Assembly (NCBI GenBank): GCA_025435555.1
Contig: JAIWWG010000001.1
Location: 372,001-436,000 of the forward strand
DNA length: 64,000 nt
Direction of reading: 5' to 3'
DNA from: Chytriomyces cf. hyalinus JEL632
Lineage: Eukaryota; Chytridiomycota; Chytridiomycetes; Chytridiales; Chytriomycetaceae
Shown: in pieces, positions 33,561 through 44,610 of the stretch
Numbering within the stretch: the first letter of the stretch is position 1
How the letters are laid out: the number at the start of each line of letters is the position of its first letter
Made by a program: the position numbers and the translations under genes
The notes under the pieces: model-generated
Told to the model about the DNA's origin: nothing
Databases searched by the model: none
The model's input: the letters and a program-made list of their open reading frames with translations, nothing else

Positions 33561-35105
33561 TCACATATCCAACAACTTCATAAATGCAAATCCGTCAAAA
33601 CTGCCACCATTAAATCCCTCAGCCTCTTGTTTCAAAGCTATCAAGTTTTTGATCATAAGTTCACTGTCGTCCTCATATCTCTTCCTGGCCAGCTTACCCA
33701 TCGCAGCCCTTGCCTCAAGAGTCGTAGTAAGCACTTTTTCCACGGCATCACAAACATTTTCCCATCCCACCTGCACACCAACTGTTTCATAATTCCCCAG
33801 CAATTGATACGGTTCCGGAGCTGGCCCTTTGTGACCAACTAGAATCCCGCTGACTCCATCCTCAACAAATTCTTGCATGGGTGGATGGTGTGTTGTGACT
33901 GTAACTGCACCCCAAGACCTTGCTTCGTTGATGTAATGCCCATACCCTTCTTGGCCCGACGGACACAAATGTACTCCGTGTGAGATTTGCAAGACTTGCA
34001 ACTGCGCCTTGGAAACACGCTCATACAACTGAATGTTTGTCGCTTTTGCCTCCAAAATGCGCCCAGAGTTGGCTGCAACGGCGTTGTCCCCAATGACAGT
34101 CAGTTTCGGCCATTCCGGGTGGTGCAGCCAGCATTCCAAGACAGCCCCTGTGCTCTTCCGCCCACTGTGGCCGTACACATGGTAGAACTTGTTGTACCGG
34201 TTCAACTGCGATTCTGAGTGATTGTTTGACAAGGTAGCGTCTGGACTTGAATGACTCATGAACCGTAAAATGGGTGTTGCATTTGCAAATCGGTACTCAT
34301 TCTCGTTTTGACTGTTTTGATGCTGCTGCCGCGTTGTTCTGTCCAAGAGATACTTTTGGACAGCCGTGCAAGTGATGTGGACTTTGCACGCTATCATGTG
34401 TGATGCGCGAATCATCCAGTTTTGCTCCTGTTTGATCTGCTCCCAGTTCGGCATCCAGATGTTGCGCACCCGTTGCGGTGGTACGCGTGTGGAGTTCGAA
34501 GCGCTGATGCTTGTCACGGCGGCGTCAATGGTCCCGGTAAAGAGGTGGACAATAGGATACTCGCCGTGAAGATAGAAACTGTTTGGGCACTTTTGCATCT
34601 TGCGCTGAAACGTTTCTGCGTAGTATTCAGGCACGAGCCTTGCGTCCGCGTACAAAATGTACTGGACAAAATCGCTGCAGTGGCCACGGCTACGGGCGCC
34701 CTGGCTTGTTGAGATTTCAATTGGGTTGCAGTTGGAAAGATATTGAGACTCTTGCGTGTTTCCAGACAAGGCATAATGTTTCGTGATGGTGAGCGAGTCT
34801 CCGTTGTGGCAGAGGTCCAAAAGCTCGTTGATGGTGAATGTGGTAGCATTTCCAGCTGGTAAGCTCAGACGAAACTCATTGTAGGTAGATTTGGGTTTCA
34901 AAGAAGAGTGAGGAATGGAACTGAGGGTTGAATCGGATGCTGGGACGGGAATTTTCGGATCGTGAGTTGGGTCGGGCGATGATGGATGCGTAAGATGCCG
35001 TGTGCTGTTATGCATGAACAGGTAAAAGCAGTTGAATGCGGCCAGAAGGAGCAGCGGAACAAGCTTCCATCTGAACTGCTCGGATCGAAGCGGCGAGAAT
35101 CTCAT
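33561..35105 (-). CDS. type II membrane glycosyltransferase (GT-B like)
   Basis: Single exon, 514 residues, start at 35105. A short cytosolic N-tail is followed by one membrane anchor (about residues 15-31, LVPLLLLAAFNCFYLFM) and a Ser/Pro-rich stem, which is Golgi type II topology. The C-terminal part has GHSGRKSTGAVLECW, LQISHGVHLCPSGQEGYGHYINEARSWGA and VEDGVSGILV. These resemble the nucleotide-sugar binding half of GT-B enzymes (GT4-like E-x7-E region). Several N-glycosylation sequons are visible. Donor and acceptor are unknown. A fucosyltransferase gene lies head-to-head 800 bases away. Confidence 0.75.
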   Translation of the reverse strand: MRFSPLRSEQFRWKLVPLLLLAAFNCFYLFMHNSTRHLTHPSSPDPTHDPKIPVPASDSTLSSIPHSSLKPKSTYNEFRLSLPAGNATTFTINELLDLCHNGDSLTITKHYALSGNTQESQYLSNCNPIEISTSQGARSRGHCSDFVQYILYADARLVPEYYAETFQRKMQKCPNSFYLHGEYPIVHLFTGTIDAAVTSISASNSTRVPPQRVRNIWMPNWEQIKQEQNWMIRASHMIACKVHITCTAVQKYLLDRTTRQQHQNSQNENEYRFANATPILRFMSHSSPDATLSNNHSESQLNRYNKFYHVYGHSGRKSTGAVLECWLHHPEWPKLTVIGDNAVAANSGRILEAKATNIQLYERVSKAQLQVLQISHGVHLCPSGQEGYGHYINEARSWGAVTVTTHHPPMQEFVEDGVSGILVGHKGPAPEPYQLLGNYETVGVQVGWENVCDAVEKVLTTTLEARAAMGKLARKRYEDDSELMIKNLIALKQEAEGFNGGSFDGFAFMKLLDM

Positions 35106-35907
35106 GGTCGGTCTTTTCGCGTAAAACTGAACGAACAATTGTGTAATTTTTTATGTACATCAAAATGAAATTTTGGCGCCTTCAAAAAATCGCGCCGATC
35201 TCGGCAAAAACGGCACATTCCAGAAACATTCCGGACATCCAAGAAAGCGGAATGGGAGAAAGAACTAGAAAAAGCGAACGAGAAGCTGTGCGCGACGGAC
35301 TGCTTGCTGAGCAACCACTCGGAAGAAGAACGAACTTCCGGTGACACGTTGGCATTATACCTGCCGCCACTCTATACCCGCCGTCACTCTATCTCCAGAT
35401 TCGCACCCGAATCTAGTGCATGACCCTTAGGTTTGAACATGAGCAAGCCGCACGCATGAACTTCAACCGCAATTCGAAATAAGGAACGCATGAAGCATCA
35501 ACATCGACGCCAATCTGAACTGGAACTGGGCAGTCAGATATTTTCTAGTTTATTACAGATACGATTCAGGAGCTCGCGACCAATAGTGTCCATCTGCTGG
35601 AACGTGAGGGGCAATGGATGTGGACGAGTTTTTGAACCTGCTCGACCCTTCAACGCTTCGATGAATGCGCGAACAAAGCAAAGAGTTTCCATGGCAGTTC
35701 CAGTTCAGAAGATCATGAGTAAAGTGCCCCTTTTGCGCCGGATATATTTCCACGCTTTAAGTGTCATCTTCCGCAGATAATTGGTGCTCTCCTTTGACTA
35801 TAGAGGCAAGGAGAACATGGGGAAACAGGTACTCTGCTCGCCGTATCGCAGACTTTTTTGATCAGTTTTCTGATTGGTGGTAAACAAAACGCCGACCGTA
35901 TAATACA
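35106..35907. other. intergenic, divergent promoter region
   Basis: About 800 bases shared by the divergent glycosyltransferase and fucosyltransferase genes. No gene or RNA gene recognised. Confidence 0.5.
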
Positions 35908-37113
35908 ATGCCGACATTGTTTTCGTGCCACAAGACGATGCGTCAGCCACTCAGTCAAACTACCGCCTTACGAACCTTTGCAGTTCTCTCCTTGTTTATT
36001 CTGGGAACTCAGTTTTGCCAAACCTTGGTGACGCGAAGGATTTCGCCTTTCAAGCCGACTTCCAAACCACGAGGCGAGGGCATCTGGTCAGAGAAAAATG
36101 AAAATGATCAGACGAGATCGTTCTTGGTGCCGAATGTCGCTGAAACGGAGCTTCAAGTCCAAGCGCCTTACCCAACGAAAGATTCCAATTTGAAACCTAC
36201 CGTGCGTATCAAAGTCATGACTGGCCACTATTACGACCATGACTACAGCGGAGTAACTCCATGCACGACAAAGATAAAGTCCTCGGGACAAACTCTGACT
36301 TGCGAATATGGAACTGAAGTTCCGATTGAAGAAGCAGACGCGCTGTGGTACTTTGGTCCCTTCGTCACCGGCAGTATCGACCCACCATACCCCAACCATA
36401 CTAAAATCGTCATGTCTCTGGAGCCCAGTTCATACTACCCGCAACTGGACAATCCCGACTTCATGAACCAGTTCAAATTCAAAATGACGTACCGACTCAA
36501 CAGTGACGTACCGCTTTTATACGAGGTGATGGACATCCGTAAACCCTTCGAACCCAATCTTCCAAGCTTCAAAGACCGAAAAGCAAGAGTCAGTTTTGTC
36601 AATCGAAACTGTGATGCGTTGAACGGACGCTCAGGAATCGTGCGGGCGCTCATCACGGCTGGCGTGCCGGTGGATGCGGCGGGGTTATGTCTCCGCAATA
36701 CCGAGAGTTTAGACCAGGTTGACAAGCGACTCGAGTTTCAAACACACCGAGTTTGTTTGTCGATTGAAAACTCCAACACGATCGATTACGTCAGCGAAAA
36801 AATATGGGACGCGTATAGGAATGGCTGTGTTCCGATATACATGGGAGCACCTAACGCGGTTGCGGATTTCCTCCCAGCAGAGGACAGCGTTATTATGGCC
36901 GAAAAGTACAGCGCGGTGGGGTTGGCGGAGGAGGTCCGACGGGTGCTTGCAAGCGAAGCTGCGTTTGAAGGCTACATGGCTTGGAAAAAGAGACCGCTTC
37001 ATCAACTGTCGAAGGGATATCAGAAGCTCCTCAAGCGGTCAGAAGAACCCCATTCACGGTGTCGGATGTGCAGGATAATTTACAAGGAGAAGCTTGAGAA
37101 AGAAGCATCATAG
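35908..37113 (+). CDS. GT10 alpha-1,3/1,4-fucosyltransferase-like
   Basis: Single exon, 401 residues, start at 35908. N-terminal membrane anchor (about residues 22-40) as in Golgi type II enzymes. The catalytic part has VSFVNRNCDALNGR (about 229) and the GT10 donor-binding signature SIENSNTIDYVSEKIWDAYRNG followed by CVPIYMGAPNAVADFLP (about 288-325). These correspond to the FxxEN/DYxTEK/GxxPVxxG pattern of fucosyltransferases. It transfers fucose from GDP-fucose to glycans. A CRMC motif near the C-terminus fits the paired-cysteine ends of the family. Fucosylation suggests surface glycans or N-glycan decoration. Confidence 0.9.
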   Translation: MPTLFSCHKTMRQPLSQTTALRTFAVLSLFILGTQFCQTLVTRRISPFKPTSKPRGEGIWSEKNENDQTRSFLVPNVAETELQVQAPYPTKDSNLKPTVRIKVMTGHYYDHDYSGVTPCTTKIKSSGQTLTCEYGTEVPIEEADALWYFGPFVTGSIDPPYPNHTKIVMSLEPSSYYPQLDNPDFMNQFKFKMTYRLNSDVPLLYEVMDIRKPFEPNLPSFKDRKARVSFVNRNCDALNGRSGIVRALITAGVPVDAAGLCLRNTESLDQVDKRLEFQTHRVCLSIENSNTIDYVSEKIWDAYRNGCVPIYMGAPNAVADFLPAEDSVIMAEKYSAVGLAEEVRRVLASEAAFEGYMAWKKRPLHQLSKGYQKLLKRSEEPHSRCRMCRIIYKEKLEKEAS

Positions 37114-37195
37114 CAAATGAAAACTAAGTTTATGATGTGACAGAGAAAATGACGACCAATCCAACCCACCGCTTACTCTTAAAATATCATCCCCG

Positions 37196-40100
37196 TTACT
37201 TCTTCTTCTTGAACCATCCCTTTTTAAAGCCTTTGGCCGCACCGCTAATCCCAGTTGCAGTTCCAGTTTCGCTGGCAACGTCCGACATTCTACTTCCGTT
37301 CACAGGCGTTGAAGGTGAATTCTCTCGCAGTCCTCCATCAATAAGATAATTAGAGGCCTCTTCCACATTGAAGCCAGTCTTTTCTAATGCCTCAATGCAT
37401 GCCTCTGCGGTCAAGAATAAAAACCGGACATTAGAGCCACTTCCAAGACCTTACAAATAAACTTGCTCACCTTTCGGAAACCCCAGTTCCATCAACTCTT
37501 TGACTTCATTTGAAAGTTCCTGATCCGAGGCTAAAGCAGGGGTTGGGACAGAAACAGGTGCAGGAACTGCCGGTGCGAAAGTCGCAGGAAATTCAACTGG
37601 CGGCGCAGCGGCTGGTAAGCTTTCGGCAATTTCATGTCGAGCAACATCCCCCACTTTCGCCTCTGATGACACATCCGTTTCTGCCAATGGTGGAACTTCA
37701 GCAAGGGTAGTCGCAACTGCAGCCACCACAACATCCTCAACTGCGATACTTTTATCAGTGTCAACAACGGGAGAAATTTCTGGTTCGACGGCAGCAACAG
37801 GGGCTACTTCCACCTGAGCGACTGCAACTTGCTTCACCTCCTCAACAGCTACTTCTGGCGTCGCAGTTATTAACACGGGCGGATCCTGCGCAACAGGCAC
37901 TGCAAACGCACTGTTCAAGTCAACACCCGCAAAAGCATCGTACGCAGAAGTTATAGTGCTCTGTTGCAAGGTCGGGCTGGTGCCAAACGCTTCAGCGAGA
38001 GAGTCGACTGTGTCAACAGGCGCAGCAGTCGGTGCAGCAAGATGCTCGGCCTTTGATTCAGGGAGCACCAGAATCGCATCAAAAACAGCATTGAAAGAAT
38101 AGTCAACAACTGGCTGCAGAGTCTTGGGTTCTGCCTCGCCCGAAAACGAATCGGCAAACATATCACTCGCTTTTGTTTGCGTGCCAGGTTCTTCCGTCAC
38201 AGCTGCCAAATTCGAAACGGCCGGTACTTGTGGCACAGCAGAGACTGGCGCGAAAGTGGCATCAAAGTTAAAGTCGCCAGTCGGAATCGCACTAAACGCA
38301 TCTTGTGCTGACAATGGACTAATCGCTGTCGAAGGAGCAGCAACAGGGAAGGGGACGGCAGGAGCACCGATACTGTCCGTCTTTTCAGTTGCAGGCGGAG
38401 CTAAATCGCCAAAGGCGTTTGCAAATTCCGAATCCAAGTCCATCTTCTTCATGATGGTCATCCGCTTTCGCGCAGTTGCACTACGAATAGAGCCGTTGCT
38501 CTCATGAAGCGAGGCACCGGTGAGGCTGGGTCGCTTGAATTTGTCAAAGTCTTCATTGGCATTTGCGGCAGGGGAAGAAGATCGCCCAGCGAAAGCATCG
38601 GCAAACGATGTGCTTCTGCTCGCGGATGGCGGCATTGCAAATGCATCCGCAAAGGACGCGGTTTTGGCGGAAGAAGGCGGAGGTGGAAGAGCAAATGCAT
38701 TGGCAAATGCGCTTGCCTCGCCCGTCGATTTGGTTGCAGGTGCAGGGACTGAGAATGCATCTGCAAACGCATCAGCGCTTTTCGCAGGTTGCTGCAAAGT
38801 CGCAACTGAGTTTACAAAAGCAGCATCAAAAGACGAAGAAGCGGCAGACGGAGCACCAAACGCATCATCAAGGGCAGCCTTGTTCGCTGTCAGAGGAACC
38901 GCAGCAAAAGCGCTCTCAAAGTCGGCATCAAAAACAGTGTCAAATTTGATGGCTGCATTTTCAAGTGCTGCTGAAACAGGAGAATACACAGGTCCTGCGA
39001 GATCTCCACTAGAAGAATAAACTCCCCCTTTGGGTTTCGTGAACAGAGGTGGCATGGGAGGCGGTCCGTCGGGTCCAGTTGCCGGAGTTTCGTTCGACTT
39101 AACAGAAGCTGTGAGAGATCTCCTTTTGTCGGTGTTCAGCATATCATTAGAAGCGTTCGCCTTTCGTGAAGCCGGTGGCGGGGGTGGTTTCGCGCGAGTT
39201 CCTGGGACAGCAGGTACACCAACAGACTCCAGCTTTTGAGATTGCGAAGTGGGAGATGACGCAGCAGGTCCCGCAAGACTGGCGACCGGAGAAATCGCAA
39301 CTGGTTCAGGGATTCCAAATCCAGTTGCAACCTCCGCCTCAAGATTCGACAAGCTAACGGCATGAGAATCACTCAAACCCTTCACTTCACTTAAACTCAT
39401 CAAAGCCATTTGCGCCTTTGCCTTTTCCTTCTCATTGATGGCCGACTGGACTGCCACCCGATTTTCCAGCATTGCCAAATTTCGCTTCTCTTCTTCTAGC
39501 AGCATCTCATCTTTGGACACATCCATTTTCAAGCGCTGATATTCTTCCGTAACACTCGCGAGTAACTGCTTGTTAATTTCCACTTGATTCAAATGCTTCT
39601 TTAGCTCCGCATGGACTTGCGCAAACTGCGGCCTCAAGAACGTAATTTCCTCTTGATACTGATGCGTGACACGGTCCATTTCAGAAACCGACTTCAAACA
39701 ATCTCCCATCTCCTCACGAACAGCCTCAATGGATCTCAAGACTTGATTTTTTTCATCCAACTTTCCAGCCACAATCTGCTTGGCCTGGTCCACATCCATC
39801 TGCGCCTGAGCCAACGCTGCCTGCTCCCTCTCGAGAAGCATCATATTTTCCTGCAGAATTGCCTGCTCCGCTTCATAAGTGGCACTCGCTTGCGTGAGTT
39901 CAAGAATAAGTTCCTGTTTGCGCAAGTTGACTTTTTGGAGCTGAATTTCGTTTGCAGCCCGTTTTGCGCGTAATTCTTCTTGCGCGGGAAGCAGCATTGC
40001 GCGTCGCTTTTCAAGGTCGGAAACTTGCGCCTGCGCGGCTGTGATGTCTTGGCTTCGGTCGTCGCTAAGGTTTGTCAGGCTCGAATTGGGGGACTGAGTT

Positions 40101-42216
40101 GCGCCAAGTGAGTTTGTGGGGAAAGTAAAGTTCGATGTTGCTGTCGGTGTTGCGGCCGTAATTGAGAATTTGCGGGTATCGACTGGTTTCATTTTCGTCA
40201 AGACAGATTAGGCATTTGGCAACGAAAGGAAAGACAATCGAAACATACTCACAAGCCGTATTCTGCTGTGCCGCCATCATTGGCTGCTGTGGTTTTACTG
40301 GTTCGAACGCGGCATCCAATCCCATCAAATCTTGTGTGGCAGACTTTGGAACAACAGGTGCAGAATTGAAAGGCATTGCTGGTTGCGTAACTGGCTGAAG
40401 TGGAATTGTCGAAGGCACAGGCGCAGCAGGTGCGACATTAGCTTGGGGACGAGCACGCAGCGATGGCGGAATCAGCTGAGTTGGCAGCGACTCTGGCAGC
40501 GCTGATCCTGCCATAGAGATTTTAATTAAATGCATGGCAACGCTGAATTCGTCTTTCGAAAGGCCCACTGCCTTCCGAATATTGGCAAGTTCCCTGACAA
40601 CAGCAACAACTCGAAGTTAAGTCAAATTTTACTGGCGAAACGGCGCGTGGAAAATACCAGATATGAGCCAGTGTGGTTTGATCCAACTTCGACTTGAGAA
40701 AAAATTCGTAACTCTCTTGACCTGTATATCAGAAATGAGAAAACAGAGGCACGTCACACTGATAGATGGAGAATAATCACCGCTGACGTATCCTTTTTTC
40801 CCAGAATCCAGAGAATCAAAATGCGAGTCCGAAATCGCCTTTTCATCTGCCTGGATTGCCCACGGTTCCATCGCTGGGTTAGCAGGCACTACAGGTGCAG
40901 GCGCTTTCGCAATTGTGGACCTTCTTTTATCAAAAGAGGGCGGAGGGGCAACAGCAGAAGTTCCAGTCACGGACCCCATCCTCAGAGGCGAGATGGGCAA
41001 CGCCGAATTAGCGACAGCTGCGGACCCCGTCGAACCAAACAATGGCTGCTGAGAAACAGAGATAGGCGCAGAGGCAACTTGCGCAGACACAGACTGGGCC
41101 GCGGCAGCGATTCCATTGACGAGGCCAGGTGGAATTGATGGAGGAACAGATTGCAGAGCTCCAGATTTCATTTGGGTAATAATCAGCATTGCCATCATGA
41201 ATTGGGCCAGGCTCAACTGCATCGTGCTCTGTGGGTCAACCAATTGCCTGAAAACAGATTCGCATCATTATCCGGTATTCGAAGAAAGCACAATGTTAGA
41301 CATACCAAATTCGACTCAAAGTTTCCAAAGAAAGTCCCGATTTGATGAACAACTCTTTTGCTGACGCGCCTGTTCCAACCTCATCACTAAAAACAAATCA
41401 TCATAAAATAAATGCATGGAAGGGCGCACCAGAAACGAATCCTCCTGCTGGACTGCAGCTATTAAAAGCTGCCAAAAAACGGTCTCGCTCCTCGTTCGCA
41501 AGTTGGAATCCAGTTGAAGAAGGTTGCGCGGCCATAGCAACGCCCTTGTCCGAAGATATTTTCAATGGAGCCGGTGCGGAAACGGGTGCAGGAGGCTGGT
41601 ATGGAGTGATTGTAACGCCGTCAAAGACGGGCAAGGCAGTCTCTAAAAGCGTTTGAAATAAATTGAGTGAGCAGAGGGAATGATTATGCAGAAAATACGA
41701 GTCAAACTCACTGGACGCAATAAACTGAAGTGAGACAGGCTTTCCCGCCTGGCACAGTGCAATCAGCTTCATGCATTTGTAGAAGGACTCGCGGGTGAGC
41801 ACACCCCTTTGCTCCGAGTCCGCCAGCACCCAGATCTGCACAGAAACCCGTCTTACAGACAGAAAACTAGAAAACAAGCCGGAGAGTGGTATACCTCTCC
41901 AAGCACATTCTGCGGAAGCTTCGACCTCGTCAGCAACGATACGGCGGTGTCTGCGGCAACAACATTGTCCACAGCCGCCATCGAAAATAGCTGTCCATAT
42001 GCGTGCGATTCTTCGGGAGAGAGAGGGAGTCCAGTTTGTGGGTCTATACAGGAATGGGAAGCAATTGGGAGAGTCAGTCGCGGTTATTTCGTTGGGGAGA
42101 CATTGTTAAGCCAGATGGGAAGCACCGTTGGATTGGCCTTGCGGCTGAGCAGCAGCAAGAGCACTCGCTTTGCTCTTTGGGCTGAGGGTGTCAAACTCGC
42201 TGAGGAGATCGTTCAT
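37196..42216 (-). CDS. EDE1: EDE1/Eps15-like endocytic scaffold (3 EH domains, coiled coil, UBA)
   Basis: Exons 42216-42126, 42043-41895, 41835-41712, 41642-41430, 41369-41306, 41247-40781, 40721-40658, 40593-40253, 40182-37471 and 37404-37196; 1477 residues. EH1 is at about 35-125 (IWVLADSEQRGVLTRESF), EH2 at about 165-245 (FVSGASAKELFIKSGLS, IWQLVDPQ) and EH3 at about 345-430 (GYVSGQESYEFFLKSKL, IWELANIRK). Each EH core is restored only by splicing. A coiled coil spans about 550-765. A long region with repeated FADAF/FANAF-type motifs (about 915-1270) and a C-terminal UBA (ELMELGFPKEACIEALEKTG, about 1398) follow. The end is Lys-rich. Eps15/Ede1 proteins start clathrin-coated pits, bind NPF motifs through EH and ubiquitinated cargo through UBA. 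Confidence 0.93.
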
Positions 42217-42301
42217 GGTGTGATTTGGATCCCAACAGTTCGAGAAGAAATTGCTTTTAAAATTTACGATTTGTATTTTTTTCCACGTCCTCGCGACGCA
42301 G

Positions 42302-43591
42302 TCACGACACAATCCTCCGTGTCCGGAAAGTCTTTCTGAGTTCTCTCTCAGCGGCATCTTCACAAATCCCATCAATCTGCAGCACCTGATACGCCGACTT
42401 GGATTTCAACGCAGATTCGGGGAACCGGAACTGCTTCAGAGCACCAGTCACTGATTTCTCGTCCTGAAGATGAACAGCCAAATCGGATGTAATGCTGTCA
42501 GCAATTTTTTTTCCCGGGTCAAGAACGAGCAAATTTCGCGCTCCAGATCCTTCGATGCATTCGATTCCCACGATCGTCAGGCTATGCCCTCTGTTCAATA
42601 CGTCAATGATATGAATTCACAAGAAATTAAGGACCCAGCCATTGCGAGACGTAACTGGTATTGAAAGTAAATCGGTAATCTTTCCGTATCATGCACGCCA
42701 GCGCTTTGATTCCGTGTAAAATTCAATGGAAAGCATTTATCGCCAGCCGAATAGGCTTCTTGAAATTCGGCTTCAGATCCATCGAAATAGGATTCGATCA
42801 TATCCATAAGTGCAGGGTGTGTATTGTCGGGCCCAGTAGGTTGTGGGAAATCCGTCACGCTAACTCTGCAAAAAAGATATTGCGATTCGTGTCAGGATTT
42901 TGCAAGAATCGAAAAACGTCACGTTGCTACTTGATTCCCAGAGAATGCATTAAAGAGTAGATTTCTGTGAGCGATATTAGTTTTTCCAAGCCGTTTATCA
43001 AGAACGGAGTCTCCATCACACCTGACGTCCCGATCCATTTTCGCGTTCCTACTAGCGCATTTCGGAGTTGCGATGCACCTTGCCGATCGTATCCCATTTT
43101 CCACGCCCGCTCAACTAGCCACTGATATACAAACATGCATCAGCGACATTCAAAATCCATTCATGCGTGTGCGAACCTGGATATAGGAAATGGTAGGAAC
43201 ACCTTGAATCAGATCCCCACCCGGCACTTTCTCCAAATCCTTGATTGAATTATTGACCGCATTCGAAAACGACGGCACGGAGCCAAGAGAAGAACTGAAC
43301 ATTCGTTCAGATTTCGGCAACTTAACATTGAGCAGAACGTTTCACCAAAGCATCATTGCATTTCGATATCCGCATGTCCATGTGCGCTCTGACTTGGTGG
43401 ATTCTGTGAAGAAAAGCTGAAAAGGACTGGTCGTTGTATGTTCCCCCTGTTTGGAACTCACGTTGGATTGACACGGAGTGGGTGCACAGGTACGCCTTGC
43501 GAGTTCGAACATTGGAAGATACGAGTAGAGAAATGGCAGCAACGGGCGATTCGACACGCAGAGAGTCTTCAGTGCGACTTTTCCGTTTCAT
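42302..43591 (-). CDS. C78-family deubiquitinase (ZUP1/Mug105-like)
   Basis: Exons 43591-43462, 43403-43346, 43294-43177, 43121-43022, 42964-42931, 42865-42656 and 42590-42302; 312 residues. The peptidase C78 domain fills the protein. The nucleophile motif is WTCGYRNAMML (Cys at about residue 54). Further blocks are WLVERAWKMGYDRQGASQL, GTRKWIGTSEIYSLM, PQPTGPDNTHPALMDMIES, the candidate catalytic His in QGHSLTIVGIE and the Asp in LLVLDPG. Fission yeast Mug105 and human ZUP1 are K63-chain-specific deubiquitinases; UFM1 proteases share the fold. No zinc fingers precede the domain, as in Mug105. Its stop lies 85 nt before the EDE1 start on the same strand, and its start is 46 nt from the divergent MsrB start. 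Confidence 0.88.
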
Positions 43592-43637
43592 TTGCTTTCT
43601 GACTCTGCATTTACTTTACGTGAAATCCTCATTACAA

Positions 43638-44321
43638 ATGCAAGTTGGTTGGAAATGGGGTATCGCGGCAGCCATGGCTGTACCGCCGCTTGTGATGTGG
43701 ATGAGGTCCACAGCTACGGCAGACTTCTCTGCGGCTGTACAGCCTGAACTCAAGGTTGTCAAATCTGATCTGGAAGTGAGCTACTTAGTTTGAAACCTCC
43801 CTCCGACAAACAACACGCCATTGATAACATCACAAGTGGCGCAAAGTACTGTCCCCCAATCAGTTCTGGGTGTTGAGAAAAAAAGGAACCGAGCCGCCAG
43901 GGTCAGGCCAATACAACAAGCTCTTTGCGCCTGGTAAGCGCGACACGGACTCCTCCTCCCTCGTCTGAACACATAACTTCCAGGGACGTACAACTGCGCA
44001 GCATGCAAAACGCCGCTGTACAAATCGGACGCAAAGTTTGATTCAGGAACAGTAAGTCCTATCAGCTTTTGACTCTCCATTTACTCACTATTGAAACACA
44101 AACGCAAGGGTTGGCCGTCTTTCCACGATGCACTCCCAGGCGCAATCACGCGCCTCACAGACCCGAGCTGTGGGACTTCCTGCCAGGAACTCGTGTGCTC
44201 CACTTGCGGCGGCCATTTGGGCCACATCTTCAAAGGCGAGTGGATGACGCGTAAGTTTGATTCAAACGCACGGCATTGCGTCAACAGTGCATCGCTGGAT
44301 TTTGTGGAGTCTGAAAAGTGA
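43638..44321 (+). CDS. methionine-R-sulfoxide reductase B
   Basis: Exons 43638-43775, 43837-43933, 43984-44051 and 44109-44321; 171 residues. The MsrB fold is complete: LFAPGTYNCAACKTPLY, SGTGWPSFHDALP, CSTCGGHLGHIFKG and the catalytic RHCVNSASLDF. Two CxxC pairs (CAAC and CSTC) give the structural zinc site. The enzyme reduces methionine-R-sulfoxide in proteins or free. The N-terminus has a hydrophobic stretch (about residues 8-20, GIAAAMAVPPLVM), which could be a membrane anchor or targeting signal. The ATG at 43638 was preferred because upstream in-frame ATGs overlap the first exon of the divergent deubiquitinase. Confidence 0.92.
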
Positions 44322-44610
44322 ACAAAAAATGAACTAAGCTCAATGCGGCCACAACCCCAACTGTTGAACCTTTCTGTGGAACATGTAACCAACAGGCAAG
44401 AGTCTCTTGCTTCACAATGATGCCCAACCACACCGCTTCCATCAGACGGCCTTTGAAACTCAGTGGCTCCCCACTTTTCAGTCACTTTCTCGCTCATGGT
44501 AAGGCAAACCGACCAAATCAAAAGCTGCACTTTAATGACGTGACGTGTTTCTGGAGGAGAGTTTAAAATGTTAAAAGTAAAATGTTGAATGTCGCTAAAT
44601 ATTTGCACGG

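Noticed and set aside
43434-43637. In-frame N-terminal extension of MsrB
   Set aside because: It would overlap the first two exons of the divergent deubiquitinase; the ATG at 43638 gives a normal N-terminus.
44081-44495. Minus-strand frame antisense to the MsrB last exon
   Set aside because: Overlaps conserved MsrB coding sequence; composition explained by the sense gene.
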